From Halorubrum sp. 48-1-W (GTDB taxonomy: Archaea; Halobacteriota; Halobacteria; Halobacteriales; Haloferacaceae), in contig NZ_QMIM01000012.1 of assembly GCF_003287355.1 (NCBI RefSeq), positions 1-64,000 of the forward strand: a stretch of 64,000 bases of DNA, given 5' to 3'. The notes under the pieces were generated by a model that had not been told where the DNA came from, ran no database searches, and saw only the letters and a list, made by a program, of their open reading frames with translations. Positions 24,258 through 32,492 of this stretch are shown one piece after another (the first letter of the stretch is position 1; each line of letters opens with the position of its first letter). The translations under genes and the position numbers were made by a program.

Positions 24258-25276
24258 CCGACCCCGAGACCGGCGCTCCGGAGAACAGGGCGGCCGCGTT
24301 CCGCGAGTCGACGCCGGGCGCGGACGTCGAGATGGCCTACGCGGGGATCGACACGTTCCTCAAGGGCGAACCGCGCGATCCGGGCGACCTCGACGACGTC
24401 GACGTCGCGGTCTTCGGCGTCCCCTACGACGGGGCGGTCTCCAACCGGCCGGGCGCGCGGTACGGTCCCGGCGCGGTCCGCGAGGCGAGCGCGTGGTGGG
24501 CGTACCTCTCCGAGTACAAGGGCGCGCTGACGAACATGCGGACCGGCGAGGGGGTCGACTTCGACGCGTTCACCGTCGCGGACGTGGGCGACGCTCCCGT
24601 CTTCCCGATGGACCACGAGGCGACCGCCAAGAGCGTCACCGCCCACACTGCGACGCTCGCTGCCCGGGCGTTCCCAGTGATGATCGGCGGCGATCACTAC
24701 TGTACGTTCCCCGCGTTCCGCGGCTTCCTCGAGGGGTCGGACCACGACCGCGTCGGCTTCGTCCAGATCGACGCCCACACCGACACGGTCGCCGAGAGCC
24801 CCGTCTTCGGCACCGACTTCCACGGGTCGAGCACCGCCCGGATCGCGGAGCTGCCGGGCGTCGAGTACGACTCGGTGAGCCAGGTCGGGATCCGTGGCTA
24901 CGAGTCGCCCGGCTTCTTCGAGTTCGCCGAGGAGACGGGGCTGAACCTGTACACCATGCGCGACGTCGAGGAACGCGGGATCGGGCCGGTCGTCGCCGAC
25001 GCGGTCGAGGCCGCCACAGCGGACACCGACGCGGTGTACGTCACCTTCGACATCGACGCCGTCGATCCGGGGGTCGCGCCCGGCACCGGCACGCCGTGTC
25101 CGGGTGGGCTGACGTCCGGGGAGGCGCTGGAGACGATGGAGGTGCTCGGCGCGCACGACGCGGTCGGGGCCGTCGACCTGATGGAGGTCGCCCCGCGGTA
25201 CGATGCCACCGAGGGGACGGAGCGGCTCGCCGCGTACCTCCTCGTCACGTTCCTCGAACGGAAGTTCGCCACGTGA
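24254..25276 (+). CDS. speB: Agmatinase / ureohydrolase family protein
   Basis: Manganese ureohydrolase, most likely converting agmatine to putrescine and urea. All metal motifs are present: MIGGDHYCTFP, VQIDAHTDTV and FDIDAVDPGVAPGTGTP. The substrate loop is PYDGAVSNRPGARYGP. From the GTG at 24254 the protein is 340 residues, slightly longer than the bacterial enzyme owing to a halophilic N-terminus. Guanidinobutyrase or another ureohydrolase specificity cannot be excluded from motifs alone. A small overlapping leader ORF precedes it. The weak TATA-like TTTAATT lies at about 24099. Confidence 0.85.
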   Translation: MTDPETGAPENRAAAFRESTPGADVEMAYAGIDTFLKGEPRDPGDLDDVDVAVFGVPYDGAVSNRPGARYGPGAVREASAWWAYLSEYKGALTNMRTGEGVDFDAFTVADVGDAPVFPMDHEATAKSVTAHTATLAARAFPVMIGGDHYCTFPAFRGFLEGSDHDRVGFVQIDAHTDTVAESPVFGTDFHGSSTARIAELPGVEYDSVSQVGIRGYESPGFFEFAEETGLNLYTMRDVEERGIGPVVADAVEAATADTDAVYVTFDIDAVDPGVAPGTGTPCPGGLTSGEALETMEVLGAHDAVGAVDLMEVAPRYDATEGTERLAAYLLVTFLERKFAT

Positions 25277-25462
25277 GGAAGCGTCGGAGGCGGGACGGCC
25301 AGAAGGTATTTTCCCCCGCGCCGACGATTCTGGGTATGATCCGCTCGTTGGAGACCGGCCGGCGACGGCCCGGCGATCACCCCACAGAAGGCGAGACGAC
25401 CGGGCGACTCGGGGGGGACGCGACGGTCCCGCGTCGCCGGCGGGTCGTGGGGGTGAGCTGAG

Positions 25463-25960
25463 ATGGTGTCCGGGACGGCGACGGGACCCGAGGAGCCTAC
25501 GGGTGGCCCCGAGGAGCCTGCGGATGACCTCGAGGAGCCTACGGGTGACCCCGCGGACCCGCCCGAGAGCCCGGTCGTCCTCTTCGACGGGGTGTGTAAC
25601 CTCTGTAACGGGGTCATCCAGTTCCTGATCCCGCGCGACCCGGAGGGACGGCTCAAGTACGCCGCGTTACAGTCGCCGGCCGGCCAGGCGCTGTTGGAGC
25701 GACACGACTTCCCGACCGAGGAGTTCGACTCGTTCGTCCTCGTCGAGGGCGATCGGACCTACACCAAGTCGGGCGCAGTGATCCGGATCGCGGAGCTACT
25801 CGGCTGGCCCTACCGGATCGCGAGGGTCGGGCGGGCGCTCCCCCGGCGGGTCCGTGACCGACTGTACGAGTTCGTCGCGGACAACCGGTACGACTGGTTC
25901 GGGCGAAAAGACCAGTGTATGGTGCCCGACGAGGACGTCAGCGACCGCTTCCTCTCCTGA
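25463..25960 (+). CDS. DCC-family thiol-disulfide oxidoreductase (DUF393)
   Basis: Residues about 35-165 form a DCC domain named for its D-x-x-C-x-x-C motif, here VVLFDGVCNLCNGVIQFLIP. Further family landmarks are LKYAALQSPAGQALL and the late KDQCMVP. The N-terminal 35 residues are an unrelated acidic linker built from three 7-residue repeats beginning EEP, encoded by 21-bp units. The true domain could begin at an internal site, but no better start codon is present. It is probably a soluble redox protein of unknown partner. 166 residues. Confidence 0.88.
   Translation: MVSGTATGPEEPTGGPEEPADDLEEPTGDPADPPESPVVLFDGVCNLCNGVIQFLIPRDPEGRLKYAALQSPAGQALLERHDFPTEEFDSFVLVEGDRTYTKSGAVIRIAELLGWPYRIARVGRALPRRVRDRLYEFVADNRYDWFGRKDQCMVPDEDVSDRFLS
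25489..25551. repeat. Three 21-bp tandem repeats at the start of the DCC gene
   Basis: Units starting CGAGGAGCCT occur at 25489, 25510 and 25531 with a few substitutions. They keep the frame and encode EEPTGGP, EEPADDL and EEPTGDP. Confidence 0.85.
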
Positions 25961-26020
25961 TACCGCCGACCTACTCCGCGGTCACCGTCCGACCAATTCC
26001 GCCGTTTCCGTTGTCCCGAC

Positions 26021-26737
26021 CTATTCCGCCGTCCCGACGGCCTCGGTCGACCTGGACCCCCGGGTGGCCATCCGTTCCGCGACGAGCTGTTCGAAGTTCT
26101 CGAACACCCGACCCGGCGTGACGTCCGCGAAGGAGAACCCCCGTTCGTCCCAGCCGCCGCCCTCGCGGATCGCCTCGCGGTGTTCGGCCTCGATCTCGGG
26201 ATGGAACTGGACGGTCCACAGCGGCGCGCTCCGGTGGCGGGTGCCGAATATCCGGGCGTGGTCGGCCGAGGCGATGACCTCCAACCCGTCGCCGAGTTCG
26301 GTGACCGCGTCGCCGTGGAGGGCGACGACGACCGGGGCGACCCCGTCGAAGATCGGGTCGTCGCCGAGGTCGGCCTCGACGAGCGCGTGGGTCGTCCCGA
26401 CCTTCTCGACGGTCCCGCCGAGCGCCGAGTTCACCACCTGGTGGCCGAAACAGACGCCGAGCGTCGGGATCCCCCGGTCGACGAGCTCGCGGACCAGCTC
26501 CTCCGCCTCGCCGATCCACGGGCGGTCGTCGGCCTCGTAGACGCCCGCGGTGCTCCCGGTGAGGACGACGCCGTCGGCCTCCTCGAGCGGGACGCGGTCG
26601 CCCGCGACGAAGTCCACCTCCGTGGCGTCGGGGAACCACGACGCCAGCGCGTCGCAGTGGTACTCCCGGTCGGGGTTCGGCTCGTTTCGGACGACGTACA
26701 GGTGCGGTTCCTCGGCGTCGGTGTCGGGGGCACTCAT
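26021..26737 (-). CDS. Class I glutamine amidotransferase-like protein
   Basis: A stand-alone GATase1 domain of 238 residues. The nucleophile elbow is TLGVCFGHQVVNSALGG, with Cys in GVCFGH, and the His-Glu pair is VQFHPEIEAEH. The oxyanion segment is VVLTGSTAGVYE. Such proteins (COG0518) hydrolyse glutamine or gamma-glutamyl compounds. The exact substrate is not evident. Monocistronic, convergent with the DCC gene, and 82 bp from the DJ-1 gene on the same strand. Confidence 0.88.
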   Translation of the reverse strand: MSAPDTDAEEPHLYVVRNEPNPDREYHCDALASWFPDATEVDFVAGDRVPLEEADGVVLTGSTAGVYEADDRPWIGEAEELVRELVDRGIPTLGVCFGHQVVNSALGGTVEKVGTTHALVEADLGDDPIFDGVAPVVVALHGDAVTELGDGLEVIASADHARIFGTRHRSAPLWTVQFHPEIEAEHREAIREGGGWDERGFSFADVTPGRVFENFEQLVAERMATRGSRSTEAVGTAE

Positions 26738-26818
26738 GCGTATCGGATATCGGTGTCGAGGGGTCTTAGTTGTGGCCCGTCAGACGGGAGAACGCGGGCG
26801 GTCGAGGGTGTCGGGCGG

Positions 26819-27412
26819 TCAGTCGTCGGCAGTCGCCATCGGGTCGCCGTGTGTGACCTCGTCGCCGAGGAGGTCCATGAACTCGGCGAGCCACTCCGGG
26901 TGGTCCGGCCACGCCTGGCCCGTGACGAGGTTGCCGTCGCGGACGACCCCGTCGACCCACGAACAGCCGGCGGCCTCGACCTCGGGACGGACCGCCGGGT
27001 ACGCGGTCATCTCGTACCCGTCGAGGACGCCCGCGGCCGCGAGGATCTGCGGGCCGTGGCACACGGCGGCAACCGGCTTCTCCGCCTCGAAGAAGTGACG
27101 GACCGCCTCGATCACCTCCTCGTGGGTCCGGAGGTACTCGGGCGCGCGGCCCCCCGGGACCACGAGCGCGTCGTAGTCGGCGGGGTCGACGTCGTCCATC
27201 GTCGCGGTCAACGCGAAGTCGTGCCCGCGCTCCTCGAGGTACGTCTGGTCGCCGCGGAAGTCGTGGATCGCGGTCTTGACCGTGTCGCCTTCCTCCTTGT
27301 CCGGGCACACCGCGTCGACGCGGTGGCCGACCGCCTGGAGGGTCTGGAACGGGACCATGATCTCGTAGTCCTCGCCGAAGTCGCCGACGATCATCAGGAT
27401 GTCCTTCGTCAT
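26819..27412 (-). CDS. DJ-1/PfpI family protein
   Basis: A 197-residue flavodoxin-like protein with the nucleophile elbow [16 protein letters not shown] (Cys in VCHG) and the acidic partner near GDFGEDYE at the N-terminus. PfpI and YhbO relatives are described as cysteine peptidases or deglycases. The activity here is not certain. The ATG at 27412 is supported by a TATA-like GACTTATG on the minus strand about 30 nt upstream. It may be transcribed together with the downstream GATase gene. Confidence 0.9.
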   Translation of the reverse strand: MTKDILMIVGDFGEDYEIMVPFQTLQAVGHRVDAVCPDKEEGDTVKTAIHDFRGDQTYLEERGHDFALTATMDDVDPADYDALVVPGGRAPEYLRTHEEVIEAVRHFFEAEKPVAAVCHGPQILAAAGVLDGYEMTAYPAVRPEVEAAGCSWVDGVVRDGNLVTGQAWPDHPEWLAEFMDLLGDEVTHGDPMATADD

Positions 27413-27674
27413 TGCGTCTCGATGATACGTCGAGGAGTGACATAAGTCTTTAACGAACGTTTTCGATCGATGGAGTCCCGGATCGTCTTCCGGGTACGGA
27501 TAGAACCGACGATCCAGTACTCGAGCACGGGGTTCCCGTTGGAGAACGCCACCACGATCGTTTTGGCGGATCTAACTTTCACGCTATGCGATACATTCAT
27601 AACTTATAGACATCCTGATGTATGCTGTGCGGTAACTGGATACACGATCGTATCCGGGCCGCGACGGAGTATTC
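27413..27674. promoter_or_regulatory. Divergent promoter region between DJ-1 and DUF5602-like genes
   Basis: This gap is much richer in A and T than its flanks. It carries a minus-strand TATA candidate near 27441-27450 for the DJ-1 gene and a plus-strand candidate AACTTATAGAC near 27600-27610. The second is about 70 nt before the secreted-protein ATG. No convincing gene was seen in it. Confidence 0.4.
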
Positions 27675-28751
27675 ATGTCAAAAGAACGCACGAACGGTGG
27701 GTCGGATAGATGGGGGAGAACCGGGCGACGGGCGTTCATCCGGTCCGCGGTCGCCGGAACGGCCCTCGTCGGTGGGTCGGGAATGGTCGCTGGAGCGCCG
27801 GGGAACGACCCCGGTGGGAAGGACGGCGGAAACGATGGCGGCGGGAAGGGGTTCCCGCCCGAGGGGGTCACCGAGTACGGCGACAGCGTCGACCTCGGGG
27901 ACGGCGAGGTGCGGACGTTCACCACCGAGACGCCCTCCGGGAACCCGAAGTACCACGGCGTCGAGTTCGAGCGGTCGGCGCTGGAGGGGTTGCCGAGTGC
28001 CGACGAGTTGGGGGACGTCATCGGAGACGAGGACGACGACACGTACGACGACAAGTACGGTAAAAGCGGCGAGGCGTTGACGGTCCACTTCAAGAACTCC
28101 CTCGAGTTCTTCGTCCCGTTCCCGGACGCCGAGGGGACGCCGTTCACCTTCCTCGGCCTCAACTGGAACCCGGGCGGGCACCCCGGCGGGGTGGGGGCGT
28201 GGGAGAAACCGCACTTCGACATCCACTTCAACACGCTCGAGACGGAGACGGTCGACGCCATCGAGGGCCCGCAACTCCCCCCGTACGACGAGATAACCGA
28301 TCGGAACGACGACGGCGTGCCGATCGCGATCGACTCGGCGCTGGAGGAGTCACAGATCCCGGCGGGCTACGCCCGCTCCCCGCCGGTGGCGGCCGAGGAG
28401 CGGTACATCACCGACATGGGAGAGCACACGGCACCGATCGACGCGCCCGAACTCCCCGGCGCACCCGGCGAGTCGGGCGATCCGGACGCGTTCTCGAACA
28501 CGCTCATCCAGGGGTTCGTCGGCGTCGACGACCACGGGGACGAGCTCGGGTCGAACCCGCAACTGGCGTTCGTCGAGCCGATGATCACCGAAGAGTTCCT
28601 CAAGGGGCACACGGGAACCGAGGAGTACGAGATCCCGCAACCGGCGGTGTATCCGTACGAGGACACGCACCATCCGACCGGCTACAGCGTCCGCGACGTC
28701 CCGTCGAGGGATTCGATCGTCGTGGCCATTGAGGACTTCGAGGAGGTCTGA
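27675..28751 (+). CDS. Tat-exported DUF5602 (TTHB210-like) protein
   Basis: A secreted protein of 358 residues. The N-terminus has a twin-arginine signal (TGRRAFIRSAVAGTALVGG) ending near APG, then a Gly/Asp linker. The body shows a hydrophobic core and possible metal site around EKPHFDIHFNT (H-x-D-x-H), and the segment NWNPGGHPGGVGAWEKPH, features I associate with the DUF5602/TTHB210-like family. Function is unknown. There is no lipobox, so it should be released or held by surface interactions. It is followed by a short duplicated stretch and the SDR gene on the same strand. Confidence 0.75.
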   Translation: MSKERTNGGSDRWGRTGRRAFIRSAVAGTALVGGSGMVAGAPGNDPGGKDGGNDGGGKGFPPEGVTEYGDSVDLGDGEVRTFTTETPSGNPKYHGVEFERSALEGLPSADELGDVIGDEDDDTYDDKYGKSGEALTVHFKNSLEFFVPFPDAEGTPFTFLGLNWNPGGHPGGVGAWEKPHFDIHFNTLETETVDAIEGPQLPPYDEITDRNDDGVPIAIDSALEESQIPAGYARSPPVAAEERYITDMGEHTAPIDAPELPGAPGESGDPDAFSNTLIQGFVGVDDHGDELGSNPQLAFVEPMITEEFLKGHTGTEEYEIPQPAVYPYEDTHHPTGYSVRDVPSRDSIVVAIEDFEEV

Positions 28752-28781
28752 GACGTCGAGGAGGTCCGATCCGGTTCGGTG

Positions 28782-28817
28782 GCGACCGCCCTCCAGCCGG
28801 CGACCGCCCTCCAGCCG
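28782..28817. repeat. Two 18-bp direct repeats between the DUF5602-like and SDR genes
   Basis: GCGACCGCCCTCCAGCCG occurs twice head to tail, followed by GCGACCG. It is non-coding and lies 50 bp before the SDR start. Confidence 0.85.
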
Positions 28818-28867
28818 GCGACCGCTCCGGCGACAGCTTTCTCCTTCCGGCGCCACTCCGATCGGAT

Positions 28868-29845
28868 ATGACCGACTGGACTCCCGCTGAGATGCCCGAC
28901 CTCGAGGGGAAGACGGTCGTGGTGACCGGGGCCAACAGCGGGCTCGGATTCGAGGGTACCCGCGCGTTCGCGAGCAGGGGCGCGACCGTCGTGATGGCGT
29001 GCCGGAGCGTCGAACGCGGCGAGCGGGCGGTCCGCGAGATACGCGCCGACTCCGGGGGCGAAGTCGACGGCGACCTCGACGTCCGCGAGTGCGACCTCGC
29101 CTCGCTCGACTCGGTGGAGGCGTTCGCCGAGGGAGTGCGGGGAGCGTACGACGCGGTCGACGTCCTCTGTAACAACGCGGGCGTCATGGCGGTCCCGCGG
29201 AGCGAGACCGCGGACGGGTTCGAGACGCAGTTCGGCGTCAACCACCTCGGCCACTTCGCGCTGACCGGCCGGCTGTTCGACCTCCTGTCCACAGCCGACG
29301 GGGTTCGTGGGACCTCCCGCGTCGTCACGCAGTCGTCGGGCGCGCACGAGCAGGGCGAGATGGACTTCTCCGATCTCAACTGGGAGGAGTCGTACGGCAA
29401 GTGGAGGGCGTACGGCAGGAGCAAGCTCGCGAACCTCCTCTTCGCCTACGAACTCCAGCGCCGGATCGAAACCGCCGAGTCCACGGGCGAGGACCTCGGC
29501 GTTCGGAGCGTCGCCTGCCACCCGGGATACGCGGACACGAACCTCCAGCTACGGACCGCACGCGAGAGCGGCAATCCCCTGTGGAAAGTCGGGATGCGCG
29601 TCGCGAACGCGCTCTTCGGCCAGGACGCCGCGGTCGGCGCGGAGCCGATGCTGTACGCTGTGACCGCCGACGTGGGCGGCGGCGCGTACGTCGAACCGGG
29701 CGGGTTCTTGAACATGCGCGGACATCCGACGGTCGGCCGGTCGAACGACGCTTCCTACGACCGCGTGGACGCCCGCAGGCTCTGGGAGTACTCGGTCGAG
29801 GCGACCGGCGTGACGTTCCCGTTCGGCGAGAGGGACGGTTCGTGA
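28868..29845 (+). CDS. Short-chain dehydrogenase/reductase (retinol dehydrogenase-like)
   Basis: A classical SDR of 325 residues. The cofactor loop is VVTGANSGLGFEG near residue 18, NNAG appears in VLCNNAGVMA, and the catalytic residues are Ser in TQSSGAHEQG and Tyr-x-x-x-Lys in YGRSKLAN. The pattern and extended C-terminus resemble WW-oxidoreductase/retinol dehydrogenase-type SDRs, but the substrate is unknown. The arginine after TGANSGLG-type loops (CRSVERGERA) suggests NADP preference. Confidence 0.92.
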   Translation: MTDWTPAEMPDLEGKTVVVTGANSGLGFEGTRAFASRGATVVMACRSVERGERAVREIRADSGGEVDGDLDVRECDLASLDSVEAFAEGVRGAYDAVDVLCNNAGVMAVPRSETADGFETQFGVNHLGHFALTGRLFDLLSTADGVRGTSRVVTQSSGAHEQGEMDFSDLNWEESYGKWRAYGRSKLANLLFAYELQRRIETAESTGEDLGVRSVACHPGYADTNLQLRTARESGNPLWKVGMRVANALFGQDAAVGAEPMLYAVTADVGGGAYVEPGGFLNMRGHPTVGRSNDASYDRVDARRLWEYSVEATGVTFPFGERDGS

Positions 29846-29932
29846 GCGGACCTCACCCGGCGCGGTCGCTGGCGGGTGTAATATACGCGGGACACGTTTC
29901 GGGAGCTGTCCGGACGGTCCTCGAACCGTCGG

Positions 29933-30127
29933 TTACAGTCGAGTGAGGTTCTTCGCGCGCGGACCCTTCTCCGCCTCCTCGATCTCGAACTCTACCTCCT
30001 GGCCTTCCTCGAGGTCCGGGCCGCCGACGTCCTCCATGTGGAAGAACACGTCCTCGTCAGCGTCGTCAGTCTCGATGAATCCGTAACCGCCGGTGTCGTT
30101 GAAGAAGTCGACCTTACCTGTCGCCAT
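29933..30127 (-). CDS. cspA: Cold-shock domain protein
   Basis: A 64-residue single cold-shock domain, an OB-fold RNA/DNA-binding chaperone. RNP1 is GGYGFIET and RNP2 is EDVFFHME. It ends GPRAKNLTRL, as usual for haloarchaeal CspA. The start is MATGKV at 30127; a longer frame upstream would run through the promoter. A TATA box lies 28 nt upstream. Confidence 0.96.
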   Translation of the reverse strand: MATGKVDFFNDTGGYGFIETDDADEDVFFHMEDVGGPDLEEGQEVEFEIEEAEKGPRAKNLTRL

Positions 30128-30150
30128 CGCACCCGAACCCACTCGTAACG

Positions 30151-30160
30151 GGAATATAAG
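30151..30160 (-). promoter_or_regulatory. TATA box of cspA
   Basis: Minus-strand CTTATATTCC is centred about 28 nt before the cspA ATG, implying a nearly leaderless transcript. Confidence 0.6.
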
Positions 30161-30200
30161 TGTTGTGTACACCCGACCCCGTCCTCCGGTACGAGCGCGG

Positions 30201-30208
30201 GTTTATAC
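30201..30208 (+). promoter_or_regulatory. TATA box of the enolase-superfamily gene
   Basis: GTTTATAC lies 28 nt before the ATG at 30231 and supports that start over longer upstream frames. Confidence 0.6.
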
Positions 30209-30230
30209 TCCGGTTCCGTCTCGTCCCAGT

Positions 30231-31403
30231 ATGGGACCGACTATCACGGCGGTCGAAACCGTCACGTTCGAGTACCCGGCCGACCACGTCACGCCGAACC
30301 CGCTCGGAACCGGCCTCCAGTACCAGCCCGGCGCGCGGACCGACCTGACCACGCACGCGATCCGTATCGAGACCGACGCGGGCGTCACCGGGGAGTACGT
30401 CGGCGGAACCGCGCCCGGAATGGCGCAGGTCCGGAGCAGCGCGGGGACGCTCCTCGGCCGGGACGCGCTGGAGCGCGAGCGGATCTGGGACGTGCTGAAA
30501 CGGACCCTCCGGAAGTTCGACGGGACGGGCATCGGCCCGATCGACATCGCGCTGTGGGACCTCGCCGGCAAGCACCACGGGGCCCCGGTTCACGAACTGC
30601 TCGGAACGTACCGCACCCGGCTCCCGGCCTACGTCTCGACGCACGCGGGCAGTGAGGACGGGGGGCTGGACACGCCGACCGCCTACGCGGACTTCGCGGC
30701 CGACGTGAGGGACCGAGGGTTCCCGGCGTACAAGCTCCACACGTGGCGGGGGTTCGAGGAAGTCGACATCGAGCGGGAGATCGAGACGGTTCGGGCCGTC
30801 GCGGAGCGGGTCGGTGACGAGATGGACCTCATGCACGACCCCGTGTGCGAGTACGAGACGTACGGCGACGCGCTCGCGGTCGGTCGCGAACTCGACCGGG
30901 GCGGCTACTACTGGTACGAGGACCCGTACCGCGACGGGTCGAAGTCACAACACGCTCACCGTCGGCTCGCCGACCGGCTCGACACCCCGTTACTCTTGAC
31001 CGAACAGACGAGGTGGCTCGAACCGCACGCCGACGCCATCGCGAACGACGCCACCGACTTCGTCCGCGCGGACCCGGACCTGGACGGCGGGATCACCGGG
31101 GCGATGAAGATCGCCCACGTCGCGGAGGGGTTCGGCCTCGACGTCGAGTACCACCTCGCGTCCCCGGCGTCGAGACACTGTATGGCGGCCACGCGGAACA
31201 CGAACTACTACGAACTCGGCCTCGTCGCCCCGGAGTGTCCGACGCCACACTCCGAACCGCCGGTGTACGACTCGTACACGGACACACTCGACGCCGCGGA
31301 GGACGGCCGGTATCCGGTTCCTGACGGCGACGGGCTGGGCGTCACCTACGACTGGGAGTACATCCGCGACACTGCGACCGCGTCCACGCGCGTCGAGAAA
31401 TGA
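30231..31403 (+). CDS. Mandelate racemase/muconate lactonizing enzyme family protein
   Basis: An enolase-superfamily enzyme of 390 residues, N-terminal capping domain then TIM barrel. Metal ligands appear in order: Asp in DLMHDPVCEYE, Glu in YYWYEDPYRD and Glu in LLLTEQTRW. The base region is FPAYKLHTWRG, with a K-x-H pattern instead of K-x-K. A late His lies in YHLASPASRHCM. The acid-sugar dehydratase branch is plausible. The next gene, a D-2-hydroxyacid dehydrogenase, would fit a hydroxyacid or sugar-acid pathway (inference). Substrate not determinable here. Confidence 0.88.
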   Translation: MGPTITAVETVTFEYPADHVTPNPLGTGLQYQPGARTDLTTHAIRIETDAGVTGEYVGGTAPGMAQVRSSAGTLLGRDALERERIWDVLKRTLRKFDGTGIGPIDIALWDLAGKHHGAPVHELLGTYRTRLPAYVSTHAGSEDGGLDTPTAYADFAADVRDRGFPAYKLHTWRGFEEVDIEREIETVRAVAERVGDEMDLMHDPVCEYETYGDALAVGRELDRGGYYWYEDPYRDGSKSQHAHRRLADRLDTPLLLTEQTRWLEPHADAIANDATDFVRADPDLDGGITGAMKIAHVAEGFGLDVEYHLASPASRHCMAATRNTNYYELGLVAPECPTPHSEPPVYDSYTDTLDAAEDGRYPVPDGDGLGVTYDWEYIRDTATASTRVEK

Positions 31404-31422
31404 ATCGCCGCCGACACAACGG

Positions 31423-31427
31423 TTATT
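31423..31427 (+). promoter_or_regulatory. TATA-like box before a 13-codon ORF
   Basis: TTATT in ACGGTTATTCCC lies 28 nt before the ATG at 31451, not before the dehydrogenase ATG at 31489. Confidence 0.35.
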
Positions 31428-31450
31428 CCCGACGCCCCGCATTCGGTGCC

Positions 31451-31492
31451 ATGACCGGACCCGACCCGGACGTTCGTGGTGAGTTCCGATGA
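31451..31492 (+). CDS. Possible 13-codon leader ORF before the D-2-hydroxyacid dehydrogenase
   Basis: This mini-frame encodes MTGPDPDVRGEFR and ends in ATGA shared with the start of the next gene. The promoter spacing suggests that transcription would begin at its ATG. It could act to bring ribosomes to the dehydrogenase start through termination and reinitiation. The peptide itself has no recognisable motif. Chance is possible at this length. Confidence 0.3.
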   Translation: MTGPDPDVRGEFR

Positions 31493-32454
31493 CCGACGCC
31501 CCCGACGTGGTCGTGCTTCGACGAAGCGCCCACGGGATGGACACCGAGGAGTACGCACGCGAGTTGCGGAAGCGGCTCCCCGACTGGACGGTGGCGCGGG
31601 CGGCGACGCCGGCCGAAGAGCGGGACCTCGTTGAGCGGGCCCCGGTGGTGACCGGCCACCGGCTCCCGCCGGCGGTCCTGGAGGCCGCGGACGCGATGGA
31701 GTACTTCGCGTGTGCCTCCGCCGGAACCGGTCACCTCCCGCTCGAGGCGCTCGCCGACCGCGGCGTCGTCGTCTCGAACGGGTCGGGCGTCCACGGCCCG
31801 AACATCGCCGAGTACGTCCTCGGACAGCTCCTGGTCTTCACCCGCGACTTCCACCGCTCGTGGCGGCAGCACGAGGGACGGGAGTGGCGGCACCACCAGT
31901 CGCGGGAGCTGAAGGGGGACACGGTGACGATCGTCGGACTCGGCGCGATCGGCCGGGAGGTCGCCCGGCGGTTGCCCCCGTTCGGCGTGGAGACGATCGG
32001 CGTCCGGTACACCCCCGACAAGGGCGGCCCGACCGACGAGGTGATCGGGCTCGACCACGACGCGTTCCACGAGGCGCTCTCACGGACCGACTACCTCGTG
32101 ATCGCCTCCCCGCTCACGGCGGAGACGAGGGGGTTGGTCGGCGAGGCGGAGTTCGAGACGCTCCCGTCGGACGCGGTGCTCGTGAACGTCGGTCGCGGTC
32201 CGATCGTCGACACCGACGCGCTGGTGTCAGCCGTCCAGACGAACCGCCTCCGAGGGGCCGCACTCGACGTCACCGACCCCGAACCGCTCCCCCCAGACCA
32301 CGACCTGTGGGGGTTCGACAACGTGTCTATCACGCCCCACAACGCCGGCCACACGCCCGAGTACTACGCCCGGCTCGCGGAGATCGTGGCAGCCAACCTC
32401 GAACGAGCCGCCGAGACCGGCGACTACGGGACGATCGAGAACCGCGTGGCGTAG
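31489..32454 (+). CDS. D-2-hydroxyacid dehydrogenase
   Basis: NAD(P)-dependent reductase or dehydrogenase of 2-oxo/2-hydroxyacids, 321 residues. The Rossmann loop is TIVGLGAIGREVARRL. The catalytic triad is Arg in VNVGRGPIVDTDAL, Glu in DVTDPEPLPPD and His in SITPHNAGHT. The N-terminal substrate domain is degenerate, as usual. It follows the enolase-superfamily gene by 85 bp, but a TATA-like box in the gap suggests that it also has its own promoter. Phosphoglycerate dehydrogenase is unlikely because the C-terminal ACT domain is absent. Confidence 0.92.
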   Translation: MTDAPDVVVLRRSAHGMDTEEYARELRKRLPDWTVARAATPAEERDLVERAPVVTGHRLPPAVLEAADAMEYFACASAGTGHLPLEALADRGVVVSNGSGVHGPNIAEYVLGQLLVFTRDFHRSWRQHEGREWRHHQSRELKGDTVTIVGLGAIGREVARRLPPFGVETIGVRYTPDKGGPTDEVIGLDHDAFHEALSRTDYLVIASPLTAETRGLVGEAEFETLPSDAVLVNVGRGPIVDTDALVSAVQTNRLRGAALDVTDPEPLPPDHDLWGFDNVSITPHNAGHTPEYYARLAEIVAANLERAAETGDYGTIENRVA

Positions 32455-32458
32455 GGGT

Positions 32459-32492
32459 CAGTGCGAGCCGAGGGTCAGTGCGAGCCGAGCGA
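32459..32492. repeat. Two 17-bp direct repeats at the end of the M20 gene
   Basis: GTCAGTGCGAGCCGAGG-type units occur twice in tandem, the second containing the M20 stop codon. The duplication may have altered the last codons of the peptidase. Confidence 0.5.

Noticed and set aside
25336-25461. 41-codon plus-strand frame before the DCC gene
   Set aside because: Its composition is Arg/Gly-rich with no conserved feature, and it does not overlap the next start. Most likely chance in GC-rich DNA.
27470-27709. 79-codon plus-strand frame across the DJ-1/DUF5602 promoter gap
   Set aside because: It overlaps the Tat protein start in another frame, spans AT-rich promoter sequence and has no family-like features.
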